NCBI GenBank assembly: GCA_026692885.1 | Contig: JAPLNJ010000418.1 | Span: 1 to 11,054 of the forward strand | Reading direction: 5' to 3' | Length of the DNA: 11,054 nt | Origin: Planctomycetota bacterium | GTDB lineage: Bacteria > Planctomycetota > Planctomycetia > Pirellulales > Pirellulaceae | Part shown: positions 1 to 6,714 of the stretch, piece after piece | Numbering within the stretch: position 1 is the stretch's first letter | Layout: each line of letters starts with the position of its first letter | The notes under the pieces: generated by a model | The model's input: the letters and a program-made list of their open reading frames with translations, nothing else | What the model was told of the DNA's origin: nothing | Database searches by the model: none | Program-made: the position numbers and the translations under genes

Positions 1-48
1 ACTATCCCCGACGAAAAGAAGAACCGTCCGCCGGCCCACCGAAGGTAA
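1..48 (+). CDS. possible 3' end of an upstream gene (partial)
   Basis: Frame 1 is open from the window edge to a TAA at 46-48 and would encode only TIPDEKKNRPPAHRR. Third codon positions are mostly G or C, as in the real genes here. A competing open frame (frame 3) runs from 3 to a TAA at 111-113 with a Gln/Leu-rich tail, but its third positions are AT-rich, so frame 1 is favoured. Nothing can be said about function, and this may not be coding at all. Confidence 0.3.
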   Translation, partial: TIPDEKKNRPPAHRR

Positions 49-124
49 CCGCGGCCACAGAAACCCAAAAACTAAAACTACTTCAACTCGAATGCCAAGA
101 CCAAGCCGCGTAAAATCCTTAACG

Positions 125-351
125 GCGTTGCCCCTCACCCCCGGCCTGGGCCGTGCAAAACTGGGCGGAAACAGTGGCCAGGGTCTGTCGTTCAAATTTC
201 AGTTTTTGCGGCGGCGAGACTCTCCACCCTCGTTGCCCAGAGGCCGCAAAAACTGAAATTTGAAGGACTGACCCATGTTTGCGGGCGGAACAGGAGCGGA
301 ACAAACTCTGGCCTGCCTCGCGACACTGTTTTGCGCTGCCCACCCCCGGCC
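125..351 (+). repeat. direct repeat pair around CACCCCCGGCC
   Basis: Positions 125-146 and 333-351 share the pattern GCG(T/C)TGCCC-ACCCCCGGCC. The left copy has three extra bases (CTC), and CACCCCCGGCC is identical at 136-146 and 341-351. The two copies flank the 181-274 inverted repeat in the same orientation. They look like fragments of a dispersed intergenic repeat of the 'CCCTCACCCCCGGCCCCTCTCCC' kind seen in several GC-rich genomes; that family link is from memory and was not checked. Confidence 0.5.
181..274. repeat. 32-bp near-perfect inverted repeat (fold-back)
   Basis: Arm 181-212 is the reverse complement of 243-274 at 30 of 32 positions. The inner 22 bp (191-212 with 243-264) are perfect, and the mismatches are 186/269 and 190/265. 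The loop is 30 nt (213-242). The core ATTTCAGTTTTTGCGGC is much richer in A/T than its surroundings. No T-run follows on either strand, so it is not a classical intrinsic terminator. No target-site duplication is obvious at the ends. It could be a remnant miniature element, a transposon-end pair or an RNA hairpin. Confidence 0.85.
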
Positions 352-381
352 CCTCTCCCCGGGGTATCGAGGCGAGGGGAG
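350..381. repeat. CTCCCC...GGGGAG hairpin
   Basis: CTCCCC (355-360) can pair with GGGGAG (376-381), or alternatively CCCCTC (350-355) with GAGGGG (374-379), over a loop containing GGGGTATCGAGG. It continues directly from the right-hand CACCCCCGGCC copy, so it probably belongs to the same dispersed repeat. No T-run follows. Confidence 0.5.
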
Positions 382-412
382 ACGGCCGAGCGGCCTGTGG
401 CAGACAGCGGAA

Positions 413-444
413 TTCGCCCCACGCAAAACCTTGCGTCCGGCGAA
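413..444. promoter_or_regulatory. symmetric dyad just upstream of the -10 box (candidate operator)
   Basis: The sequence reads TTCGCC-cc-ACGCAA-aacc-TTGCGT-cc-GGCGAA. It is two nested perfect 6-bp inverted pairs (413-418/439-444 and 421-426/431-436), separated by C/C mismatches and centred near 428.5. The centre lies about 25 bp upstream of the middle of the TATAAT, over the place where a -35 element would sit. This is the geometry of a repressor or activator site, but a plain stem-loop from another repeat family is equally possible. Confidence 0.45.
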
Positions 445-456
445 ATCGTCTATAAT
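431..456 (+). promoter_or_regulatory. putative sigma-70-type promoter of the alpha-2-macroglobulin gene
   Basis: A perfect TATAAT lies at 451-456, giving an expected start near 463 and a leader of about 50 nt before the ATG at 513. The only TTG-like -35 candidate is TTGCGT (431-436), but the spacing is just 14 bp, so the -35 is weak or absent. That fits a promoter needing an activator at the dyad covering 413-444, although this is inference. Confidence 0.5.
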
Positions 457-498
457 CCCCGGTTGCTTTGTCGAATCGTGACGCCCTGGGTGGAAGAT

Positions 499-503
499 AG
501 GAG
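499..503 (+). promoter_or_regulatory. ribosome binding site AGGAG
   Basis: AGGAG ends nine bases before the ATG at 513 and supports that start over the second ATG two codons later (519). Confidence 0.65.
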
Positions 504-512
504 TCCCCTGTC

Positions 513-3500
513 ATGCGTATGCTCTCGCTGCTGTTGGTGTTCTGCTGCACCTTGCCCGCCGCGGCTGGTCCTCGCGAGGAACAGTGGAAAAAGGTGCAGG
601 AGGCGATGGACAAGGGCCTGCCCAAGACGGCCATCGAATCGCTAAATCCGATCATTGCCGGAGCGATCAAGGACCAGGCCTACGCCGAAGCCGTCAAGGC
701 GATGGCCCGCAAGATCGCCCTGGAAGGCAACCTTGAGGGGAACAAGCCCGCAGAGAAAATCACCCGCCTGCAGGCGGAAATCGCCAAAGCGCCGACGGAA
801 ATAGTGCCCGTGTTGGACGTCATCTTGGCCAACTGGTATTGGCACTACTTCCAGCAGAACCGCGGGCGGTTCCTGCAACGGACCGCCACCGCCGCTGCGC
901 CCGGCAACGATTTCGCGACCTGGGATCTGCCCCGGCTGTTCGCCGAAATCGACAAGCAGTTCACGAAAGGCTTATCCGCGGCAGACAAACTCAAGGCCAC
1001 TCCTGTCTCCGCCTTCGACGACCTCCTGGAACAGGGCACACTGCCGGACACCTACCGGCCGACGATGTTCGACTTCCTGGCGCACAACGGGCTGGCTTTC
1101 TACGCCTCCGGCGAACAGGCTGCGATCAAGGCCCAGGGCGCCTTCGACTTGCTGGCCGACGGCCCGATCTTCGCGCCGGTGGCCGAATTCCTGGCGTGGA
1201 AGATCGCGGCTGTGGACAACACGGAACCGGTGGTCAGGACGCTCCACCTGTACCAGCAGTTGCTCGTGTTCCACGAAAAAGACACGGATCCGGCCGCACT
1301 CCTGGATGCCGACCTGGCCCGGCTGCGATTCGGCTATAATAAGGCTTTCGGTGAAGAGAAGAAGACTCGCTACAAGGCCGCGCTGAAGCGGTTCGTCGAC
1401 AAGTGGGGCGATCACGAGATCTCGGCCATGGCCTCGTTCCACTGGGCATCGGTGCTGCACGAAGAGCACGAGTTCGCCGAGGCCCGGCAAGTCGCCCAAC
1501 GGGCCGCGAACGCTTTCGCCAACAGCGTCGGTGGCAAGCTGTGCTACAATTTGATCTCGCAAATCGAAGCCAAATCGTCCACAGTCATAACCGAACGGGT
1601 CTGGAACCAGCCGCTACCCACCATCCAGGTCCGCTACCGCAACGTGACCCAGGTCCATTTCCGAGTCGTGCCTTTCTCGTACGAGGAACGGCTGAAAACG
1701 CGGCCATATCGCCCTGAGCAACTCGACCAACCGGAACGCGACGCCCTGCTCGCCAAGCCACCGGTGAAAGCCTGGGCGGTCGACCTGCCCGCGACCGCCG
1801 ATTTTCAGGAACGGGTCGAGGAAGTGGCAGCGCCCCAAGATCTGAAGTTCGGTTCTTACTTCCTGATCGCCAGCCATGATCCGAATTTCACGGACGCGAA
1901 CAACATCGTGACCTTCGCGGATTTCTGGGTCAGCGATCTGGCGCTCGTGATCCGCTCGAAGCACGGCAAAACCGTGGTCGAAGGGTTCGTCTTGAACGCG
2001 ATCACCGGCGCGCCGCTGGCCAACGCCGAAGTCCGCGTGTGGTATTACGCCCGCAACAATACGCGCACCGCGGGTCCCACTGCCAAGACCAACGAGAACG
2101 GCCTGTTCTCGCTGTCGACCGACAATCAGATGAACTACTTGCTCCACGTGCGGCACGGGGACCAGGAACTGGCGAGCGCCCGCGATTTTCACAGCTATCG
2201 CGGCGACTTCACGGTCCGGCCCTCTCGGCGCACGATCTTCTTCACCGACCGCGCACTGTACCGTCCGGGGCAAACCGTGCAATACAAGGGCCTGTGCATC
2301 GACGTCAACCCGGACAACGACAACTACAAGACGCTCGCCGGTCAGACGCTGACGGTGATTTTCGCGGATCCCAATCACAAGGAAATTGCCCGCCAGCAGC
2401 AGCAGACGAATGACTACGGCTCGTTCAGCGGTAGCTTCACGGCACCCCGTGACCGGCTGCTGGGGCGCATGCTGATTCGCGTGGACGGCGAACCGCCAGG
2501 CCAGGCCCTGTTCAATGTCGAAGAGTACAAGCGGCCTAAGTTCCAGGTGACGTTGGAGAAGCCGAAAACGGCGGCCAAGCTGAACGTGGAAGTCGGCTTG
2601 CAGGGCAAGGCCCTGGGGTACACCGGCGCGGCGATCAACGATGCCAAGGTCCGCTATCGCGTGGTTCGCGAGGTGCGCTATCCGGTCTGGTGGGGCTGGT
2701 ACTTCTGGTGGCGTATGCCGCAGTCGAACAGCCAGGAGATCACCCACGGCTCGACCGTGACCAAGTCCGACGGCTCGTTCAACATCACGTTCACCGCCAA
2801 GCCCGACTTGTCTGTCGCGGCAACCGACGAACCGGTCTTCCACTACGCAGTCCATGCCGATGTGACCGACACGACGGGCGAAACTCGCTCCACGCACCAG
2901 GATGTCAGCGTCGGCTACACGGCGTTGCAGGCCACCTTGTCCGTCGCCGATTGGCAGGCCGTGGATCAGCCGGTGCAAATCACCGTGAAGACGGCCACAC
3001 TGGACGGCGAAGGCCAGCTGGCCGAAGGTGCCCTGAAGATCTATCGCCTGAAGCAACCGGAGAAGGTCCAGCGGCCGAAGCTCGCGGGCCATCAGCCGTA
3101 CCCAGTCTCGCGCGGCGGCAAAGGCCAAGCGTCCAAGCCACAACCTCCGGCCGATGCCTCAAATCCGAATTCGTGGCCGTTGGGCGAGGTTGTACAGGAA
3201 CGGGGCTTCACGACCGACGCGGCCGGCAATGCGAGCTTTTCGTTCCCGCTGGAGGCCGGCGTCTATCGCGCGGTGCTGGACACGCAGGATCGCTTCGGCA
3301 AGAAAGTCACGGCCCAGGTACCGATCCAAGTCCTCGACCCGACCGCCAAGACGCTTTCCATCAAGATTCCCGATCTGGTCGCGGCGCCGGCCTGGACGGT
3401 CGAACCGGGCACCCCGTTCACAGCCGTGTGGGGTTCCGGCTACGAGCAGGCCCGGGCCTTCGTGGAAATCGAACACCGTAACAAGCTCGTGCAGAGCTTC

Positions 3501-6500
3501 TGGACCGAGGCGGGACGGACTCAGGTCGCGATCCGGCAGGCCGTGACGGAAGCTATGCGAGGCGGCTTCACGCTCCGCCTGACCATGGTGCGGGAGAATC
3601 GCGCCCACCTGGAATCACGCCACGTTGACGTGCCCTGGAGCAATAAGAATCTGACCGTCAAGTGGGAGCACTTCGTGTCGAAGTTGGCCCCGGCCCAGCA
3701 GGAAACCTGGTCGGCGATCGTGACCGGCCCCGATGCCAAGCAAGCCGTGGCCGAGATGGTGGCGACGCTGTACGACGCGTCGTTGGATGCCTATCTGCCG
3801 CACCATTGGCCCGGCAGTTTCGGCGTGTTCCGCCAGGACTACTCCCGGCTGCAGTCGCAGTTTGAAAATCAGTTGCAACACTTCCAGCACCTGCGCGGTC
3901 AGTGGCGTGTGGCCCAGAAAGATGCCAGCTTCCGTTACCGCGCGTTCCCTGCAGACATCATCGTCAATGTTTGGGGCTACGGGGCCTTGGGTCGCAACCG
4001 TGCCGACGGCATGAAAGGCGGCATGGAGGGCGGTGGACCAGGGGCCCGCCGTGGGGCGATGATGTTGGATGTGGCTCCCGCCGCGCCGATGGCGGCGATG
4101 CAGAAAGCCGCGGCGGGCGAGCAAATGGAAGGCCTCGCCCAGAACCGAATGTCGGCGACGGTCGACTTCGCGAAGCGGGACGGCGCGGCGGACAAATCGG
4201 GCGCAGGCACCGGGCCGGCCCCAGAACCCGATCTGAGCAAGGTCTCGGCCCGCAAGAATCTGAACGAGACCGCGTTCTTCTTCCCGCAATTGCTGGCCGA
4301 CGCGGAAGGCGTGGTAAAGCTGCAGTTCACGCTGCCCGAGGCGCTGACCGAGTGGAAGTTCCTGGGTTTCGCTCACGACCGCGACCTGCGCAGCGGGTTG
4401 CTGCAAGACAAGGCCGTCACAGCCAAAGACCTGATGGTCCAGCCGAATCCACCGCGGTTCCTGCGCGAAGGCGATAGGTTGGAGTTCACCGTCAAGGTTT
4501 CCAATCAATCGCCCACGCGTCAGACGGGCACCGTGCGGCTGACGCTGGCCGACGCCCGCACGGCCAAGCCGGTCGACGCCGCCCTGGGCAACACCGAGCT
4601 GGATGTGAAGTTCGACGTGCCGACGCAGGAGTCCCGCAGCTTCGCGTGGAAGCTAAACGTGCCGGACGGCATGAGCTTCCTGACGTACAAGACCGTCGGC
4701 TCAACCGGCCGGTTGTCCGACGGAGAGGAAGGTTTTCTGCCGGTCCTCTCGCGCCGTATCCTGGTGACCGAGTCGCTGCCGTTGCCGATCCGCGGGCCGC
4801 AAACGAAGCAGTTCAACTTCACCAAGCTGCGCGAATCCGGCAAGTCCGACACACTGCGAAACCAGAGTCTGACGGTGCAGATCGTTTCCAATCCGTCCTG
4901 GTACGCTGTCATGGCCCTGCCGTATCTGATGGAGTTCCCGCACGAGTGCACGGAGCAGACCTTCAATCGGCTGTACGCGAACGCCCTGGCCCGACACATC
5001 TCGAAGTCGGATGCCAAGATCCACCGGGTGTTTGAACAGTGGCGCGGTACGCCGGCGCTGGATAGCCCGCTGGAGAAGAACCAAGATCTCAAGGCGGTGC
5101 TGCTGGAGGAGACGCCCTGGCTGCGGCAGGCGCAAGCCGAAAGCCAAGCCCGCCGCAATGTCGGTGTCCTGTTCGACGACAACCGGCTGAACGAGGAAAC
5201 CTCGCGACTGTTGCGCAAGCTGGCCGAGCAGCAGCTGCCCGACGGTGCCTGGCCGTGGTTCCCAGGCGGCCCGGGCAACGACTACATCACGCTGTACATC
5301 ACGACCGGGTTTGGCCGTCTGCGGCACCTGGGCGTGGACCTTGATGTGGCGTCCGCCGTGAAGTCGCTGAATCGCCTCGACGGCTGGATCGACGGCGTCT
5401 ATCGCGAGATCCTGAAGCACAGCGACAAGGACAAAAACCACTTGTCCAGCACGATCGCCTTGTACCTGTACGGTCGCAGCTTCTTTCTGAAGGACAAGCC
5501 GATCGCGGACCCGCACAAGGCAGCGGTTGACTACTTCCTGGGCCAAGCCAAGGAATACTGGCTTGAGCTGGCGTGCCGCCAGTCGCAAGCCCACTTGGCC
5601 GTCGCCCTAAAGCGGTTCGGCGAAGCGGAGGCCGCGCAGGCCATCATGCGCTCGATCAAGGAACGCTCGGTGAGCAACGAGGAACTGGGCATGTTCTGGC
5701 GCGACTTGGAGCGGTCCTGGTGGTGGTACCACGCCCCGATCGAAACGCAAGCGATGATGATCGAAGCGTTCGACGAAGTGATGAATGATGCCCAGGCCGT
5801 CGAGGACTGTAAGGTCTGGCTGCTGAAGCAGAAGCAGACGCAGGACTGGAAGACGACCAAGGCGACGGCGGACGCGGTATACGCGTTGTTGCTCCGTGGC
5901 GCGAACCTGCTGGCGTCGGATGAACTGGTCCAAGTATCGTTGGCCGGTACGCCGATCAAGCCGGAGAAAGTCGAAGCCGGCACAGGCTTCTACGAACAAC
6001 GGTTCGTCGGCCCCGAGATCACGCCGGAGCTGGGCCAGATCACGGTGAAGAAGGTCGACCAGGGCGTCGCCTGGGGCAGCATCCACTGGCAGTACCTGGA
6101 GGACCTGACCAAGGTCACAGCGTACGAGGGCACGCCGCTGAAGTTGGTCAAGCAACTGTACACCAAGGAGTCCACCGACAAGGGACCGGTGCTGAAAGCG
6201 GTGGTCGGCCCGGTTAAGGTCGGCGACGAGCTGGTAGTCCGGATCGATCTGCGCACGGATCGCGACATGGAGTACGTGCACTTGAAGGACTACCGCGGCA
6301 GCGGCACCGAGCCGGTGAACGTGCTGTCGCGGTACAAGTACCAGGACGGCCTGGGGTACTACGAGACGACTCGTGACACGGCCAGCCACTTCTTTATCGA
6401 TTACCTGCCGAAGGGCACCTACGTCTTCGAGTACTCGACGCGAGTGGTCCACAAGGGCCAGTACCAGACCGGCATGGCTCAGATCCAATGCATGTACGCC

Positions 6501-6548
6501 CCGGAGTTCAACAGCCACTCGGAGAGTTTCACACTGGTGGTGCAGTGA
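513..6548 (+). CDS. secreted bacterial alpha-2-macroglobulin, thioester-containing
   Basis: The 2011-residue product is probably an envelope protease inhibitor that traps attacking proteases by bait cleavage and a reactive thioester. Residues 1-18 form a signal peptide with a likely AAA/G cut; Cys11 and Cys12 do not sit in a lipobox, so a soluble rather than lipoprotein form is expected. Residues 20-350 are helical and TPR-like, followed by macroglobulin beta-domains (about 374-476), a carboxypeptidase-regulatory-like sandwich (about 488-565), an MG2 domain with ALYRPGQ (581-587) and VEEYKRPKF near 668-676. A Trp-rich patch lies at 726-733 (WWGWYFWW). YDASLDAYLPHHW starts at 1087. A Gly/Met/Ala-rich, probably unstructured stretch at 1160-1250 is the likely bait region. 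The alpha-2-macroglobulin core starts near 1250 (LNETAFFFP). The thioester motif is CTEQ at 1479-1482 (PHECTEQTFNRLYAN), and the thioester-domain motif DGAWPWFPGG is at 1577-1586. The C-terminal receptor-binding-like domain is at about 1903-2008 (DRDMEYVHLKDYRGSG). Length and order suit the large planctomycete/Bacteroidetes-type subfamily. No penicillin-binding protein 1C gene lies beside it, unlike E. coli yfhM. The family call is secure; the protease-trap role is inferred. Confidence 0.93.
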   Translation: MRMLSLLLVFCCTLPAAAGPREEQWKKVQEAMDKGLPKTAIESLNPIIAGAIKDQAYAEAVKAMARKIALEGNLEGNKPAEKITRLQAEIAKAPTEIVPVLDVILANWYWHYFQQNRGRFLQRTATAAAPGNDFATWDLPRLFAEIDKQFTKGLSAADKLKATPVSAFDDLLEQGTLPDTYRPTMFDFLAHNGLAFYASGEQAAIKAQGAFDLLADGPIFAPVAEFLAWKIAAVDNTEPVVRTLHLYQQLLVFHEKDTDPAALLDADLARLRFGYNKAFGEEKKTRYKAALKRFVDKWGDHEISAMASFHWASVLHEEHEFAEARQVAQRAANAFANSVGGKLCYNLISQIEAKSSTVITERVWNQPLPTIQVRYRNVTQVHFRVVPFSYEERLKTRPYRPEQLDQPERDALLAKPPVKAWAVDLPATADFQERVEEVAAPQDLKFGSYFLIASHDPNFTDANNIVTFADFWVSDLALVIRSKHGKTVVEGFVLNAITGAPLANAEVRVWYYARNNTRTAGPTAKTNENGLFSLSTDNQMNYLLHVRHGDQELASARDFHSYRGDFTVRPSRRTIFFTDRALYRPGQTVQYKGLCIDVNPDNDNYKTLAGQTLTVIFADPNHKEIARQQQQTNDYGSFSGSFTAPRDRLLGRMLIRVDGEPPGQALFNVEEYKRPKFQVTLEKPKTAAKLNVEVGLQGKALGYTGAAINDAKVRYRVVREVRYPVWWGWYFWWRMPQSNSQEITHGSTVTKSDGSFNITFTAKPDLSVAATDEPVFHYAVHADVTDTTGETRSTHQDVSVGYTALQATLSVADWQAVDQPVQITVKTATLDGEGQLAEGALKIYRLKQPEKVQRPKLAGHQPYPVSRGGKGQASKPQPPADASNPNSWPLGEVVQERGFTTDAAGNASFSFPLEAGVYRAVLDTQDRFGKKVTAQVPIQVLDPTAKTLSIKIPDLVAAPAWTVEPGTPFTAVWGSGYEQARAFVEIEHRNKLVQSFWTEAGRTQVAIRQAVTEAMRGGFTLRLTMVRENRAHLESRHVDVPWSNKNLTVKWEHFVSKLAPAQQETWSAIVTGPDAKQAVAEMVATLYDASLDAYLPHHWPGSFGVFRQDYSRLQSQFENQLQHFQHLRGQWRVAQKDASFRYRAFPADIIVNVWGYGALGRNRADGMKGGMEGGGPGARRGAMMLDVAPAAPMAAMQKAAAGEQMEGLAQNRMSATVDFAKRDGAADKSGAGTGPAPEPDLSKVSARKNLNETAFFFPQLLADAEGVVKLQFTLPEALTEWKFLGFAHDRDLRSGLLQDKAVTAKDLMVQPNPPRFLREGDRLEFTVKVSNQSPTRQTGTVRLTLADARTAKPVDAALGNTELDVKFDVPTQESRSFAWKLNVPDGMSFLTYKTVGSTGRLSDGEEGFLPVLSRRILVTESLPLPIRGPQTKQFNFTKLRESGKSDTLRNQSLTVQIVSNPSWYAVMALPYLMEFPHECTEQTFNRLYANALARHISKSDAKIHRVFEQWRGTPALDSPLEKNQDLKAVLLEETPWLRQAQAESQARRNVGVLFDDNRLNEETSRLLRKLAEQQLPDGAWPWFPGGPGNDYITLYITTGFGRLRHLGVDLDVASAVKSLNRLDGWIDGVYREILKHSDKDKNHLSSTIALYLYGRSFFLKDKPIADPHKAAVDYFLGQAKEYWLELACRQSQAHLAVALKRFGEAEAAQAIMRSIKERSVSNEELGMFWRDLERSWWWYHAPIETQAMMIEAFDEVMNDAQAVEDCKVWLLKQKQTQDWKTTKATADAVYALLLRGANLLASDELVQVSLAGTPIKPEKVEAGTGFYEQRFVGPEITPELGQITVKKVDQGVAWGSIHWQYLEDLTKVTAYEGTPLKLVKQLYTKESTDKGPVLKAVVGPVKVGDELVVRIDLRTDRDMEYVHLKDYRGSGTEPVNVLSRYKYQDGLGYYETTRDTASHFFIDYLPKGTYVFEYSTRVVHKGQYQTGMAQIQCMYAPEFNSHSESFTLVVQ

Positions 6549-6714
6549 CATTCCGTAGGGCGGGCAGAGCGTGATGGCGAGGCGCCGGAATTTGCCCGAA
6601 CTAGCCGGAACGCCGAGAGTATCGAATAGCAGAGCGCCGTCCCACCAGGATCGGCCATCCCTTACTCAACAGCGCGCATCGTTCGGACAGCCGCCCCTTC
6701 GGCGCGGGACGTAT
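6549..6714. other. convergent intergenic region, no clear terminator
   Basis: These 166 bp separate the ends of two convergent genes. ATTCCG (6550-6555) can pair with CGGAAT (6586-6591), and a short CGCC/GGCG hairpin sits near 6693-6706, but neither has a T-run. GTAGGGCGGGCAGAGC at 6555-6570 resembles the GTAGGGTGGGCC arm found at 9636 and may be a decayed copy of it. No gene is supported; the 81-codon frame on the plus strand has no family features. Confidence 0.5.

Larger units (their letters stand above)
49..512. other. intergenic region upstream of the alpha-2-macroglobulin gene
   Basis: This 464-bp stretch has no convincing gene; the short open frames crossing it on both strands lack ribosome binding sites and recognisable protein content. 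It holds two copies of a CACCCCCGGCC repeat, a long inverted repeat, a CTCCCC/GGGGAG hairpin, a dyad and a promoter. These are listed separately. Confidence 0.7.

Noticed and set aside
545..548. A lipoprotein signal at Cys11/Cys12 of the alpha-2-macroglobulin
   Set aside because: The residues before the cysteines are LLVF, which do not form a lipobox with a small residue at -1. The AAA/G site at 16-19 is a better cut.
1334..1341. A TATAAT-like sequence inside the alpha-2-macroglobulin gene
   Set aside because: It falls in the codons for GYNKA in a continuous reading frame, and no start or -35 is positioned to use it. Chance occurrence.
1614..3143. A 509-codon open frame on the minus strand
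   Set aside because: It lies entirely antisense to the alpha-2-macroglobulin gene, whose GC-rich third positions suppress stops on the other strand. Its product is Arg/Val/Leu-rich with no domain. Long antisense frames at 4701-5594 and 5607-6551 have the same cause.
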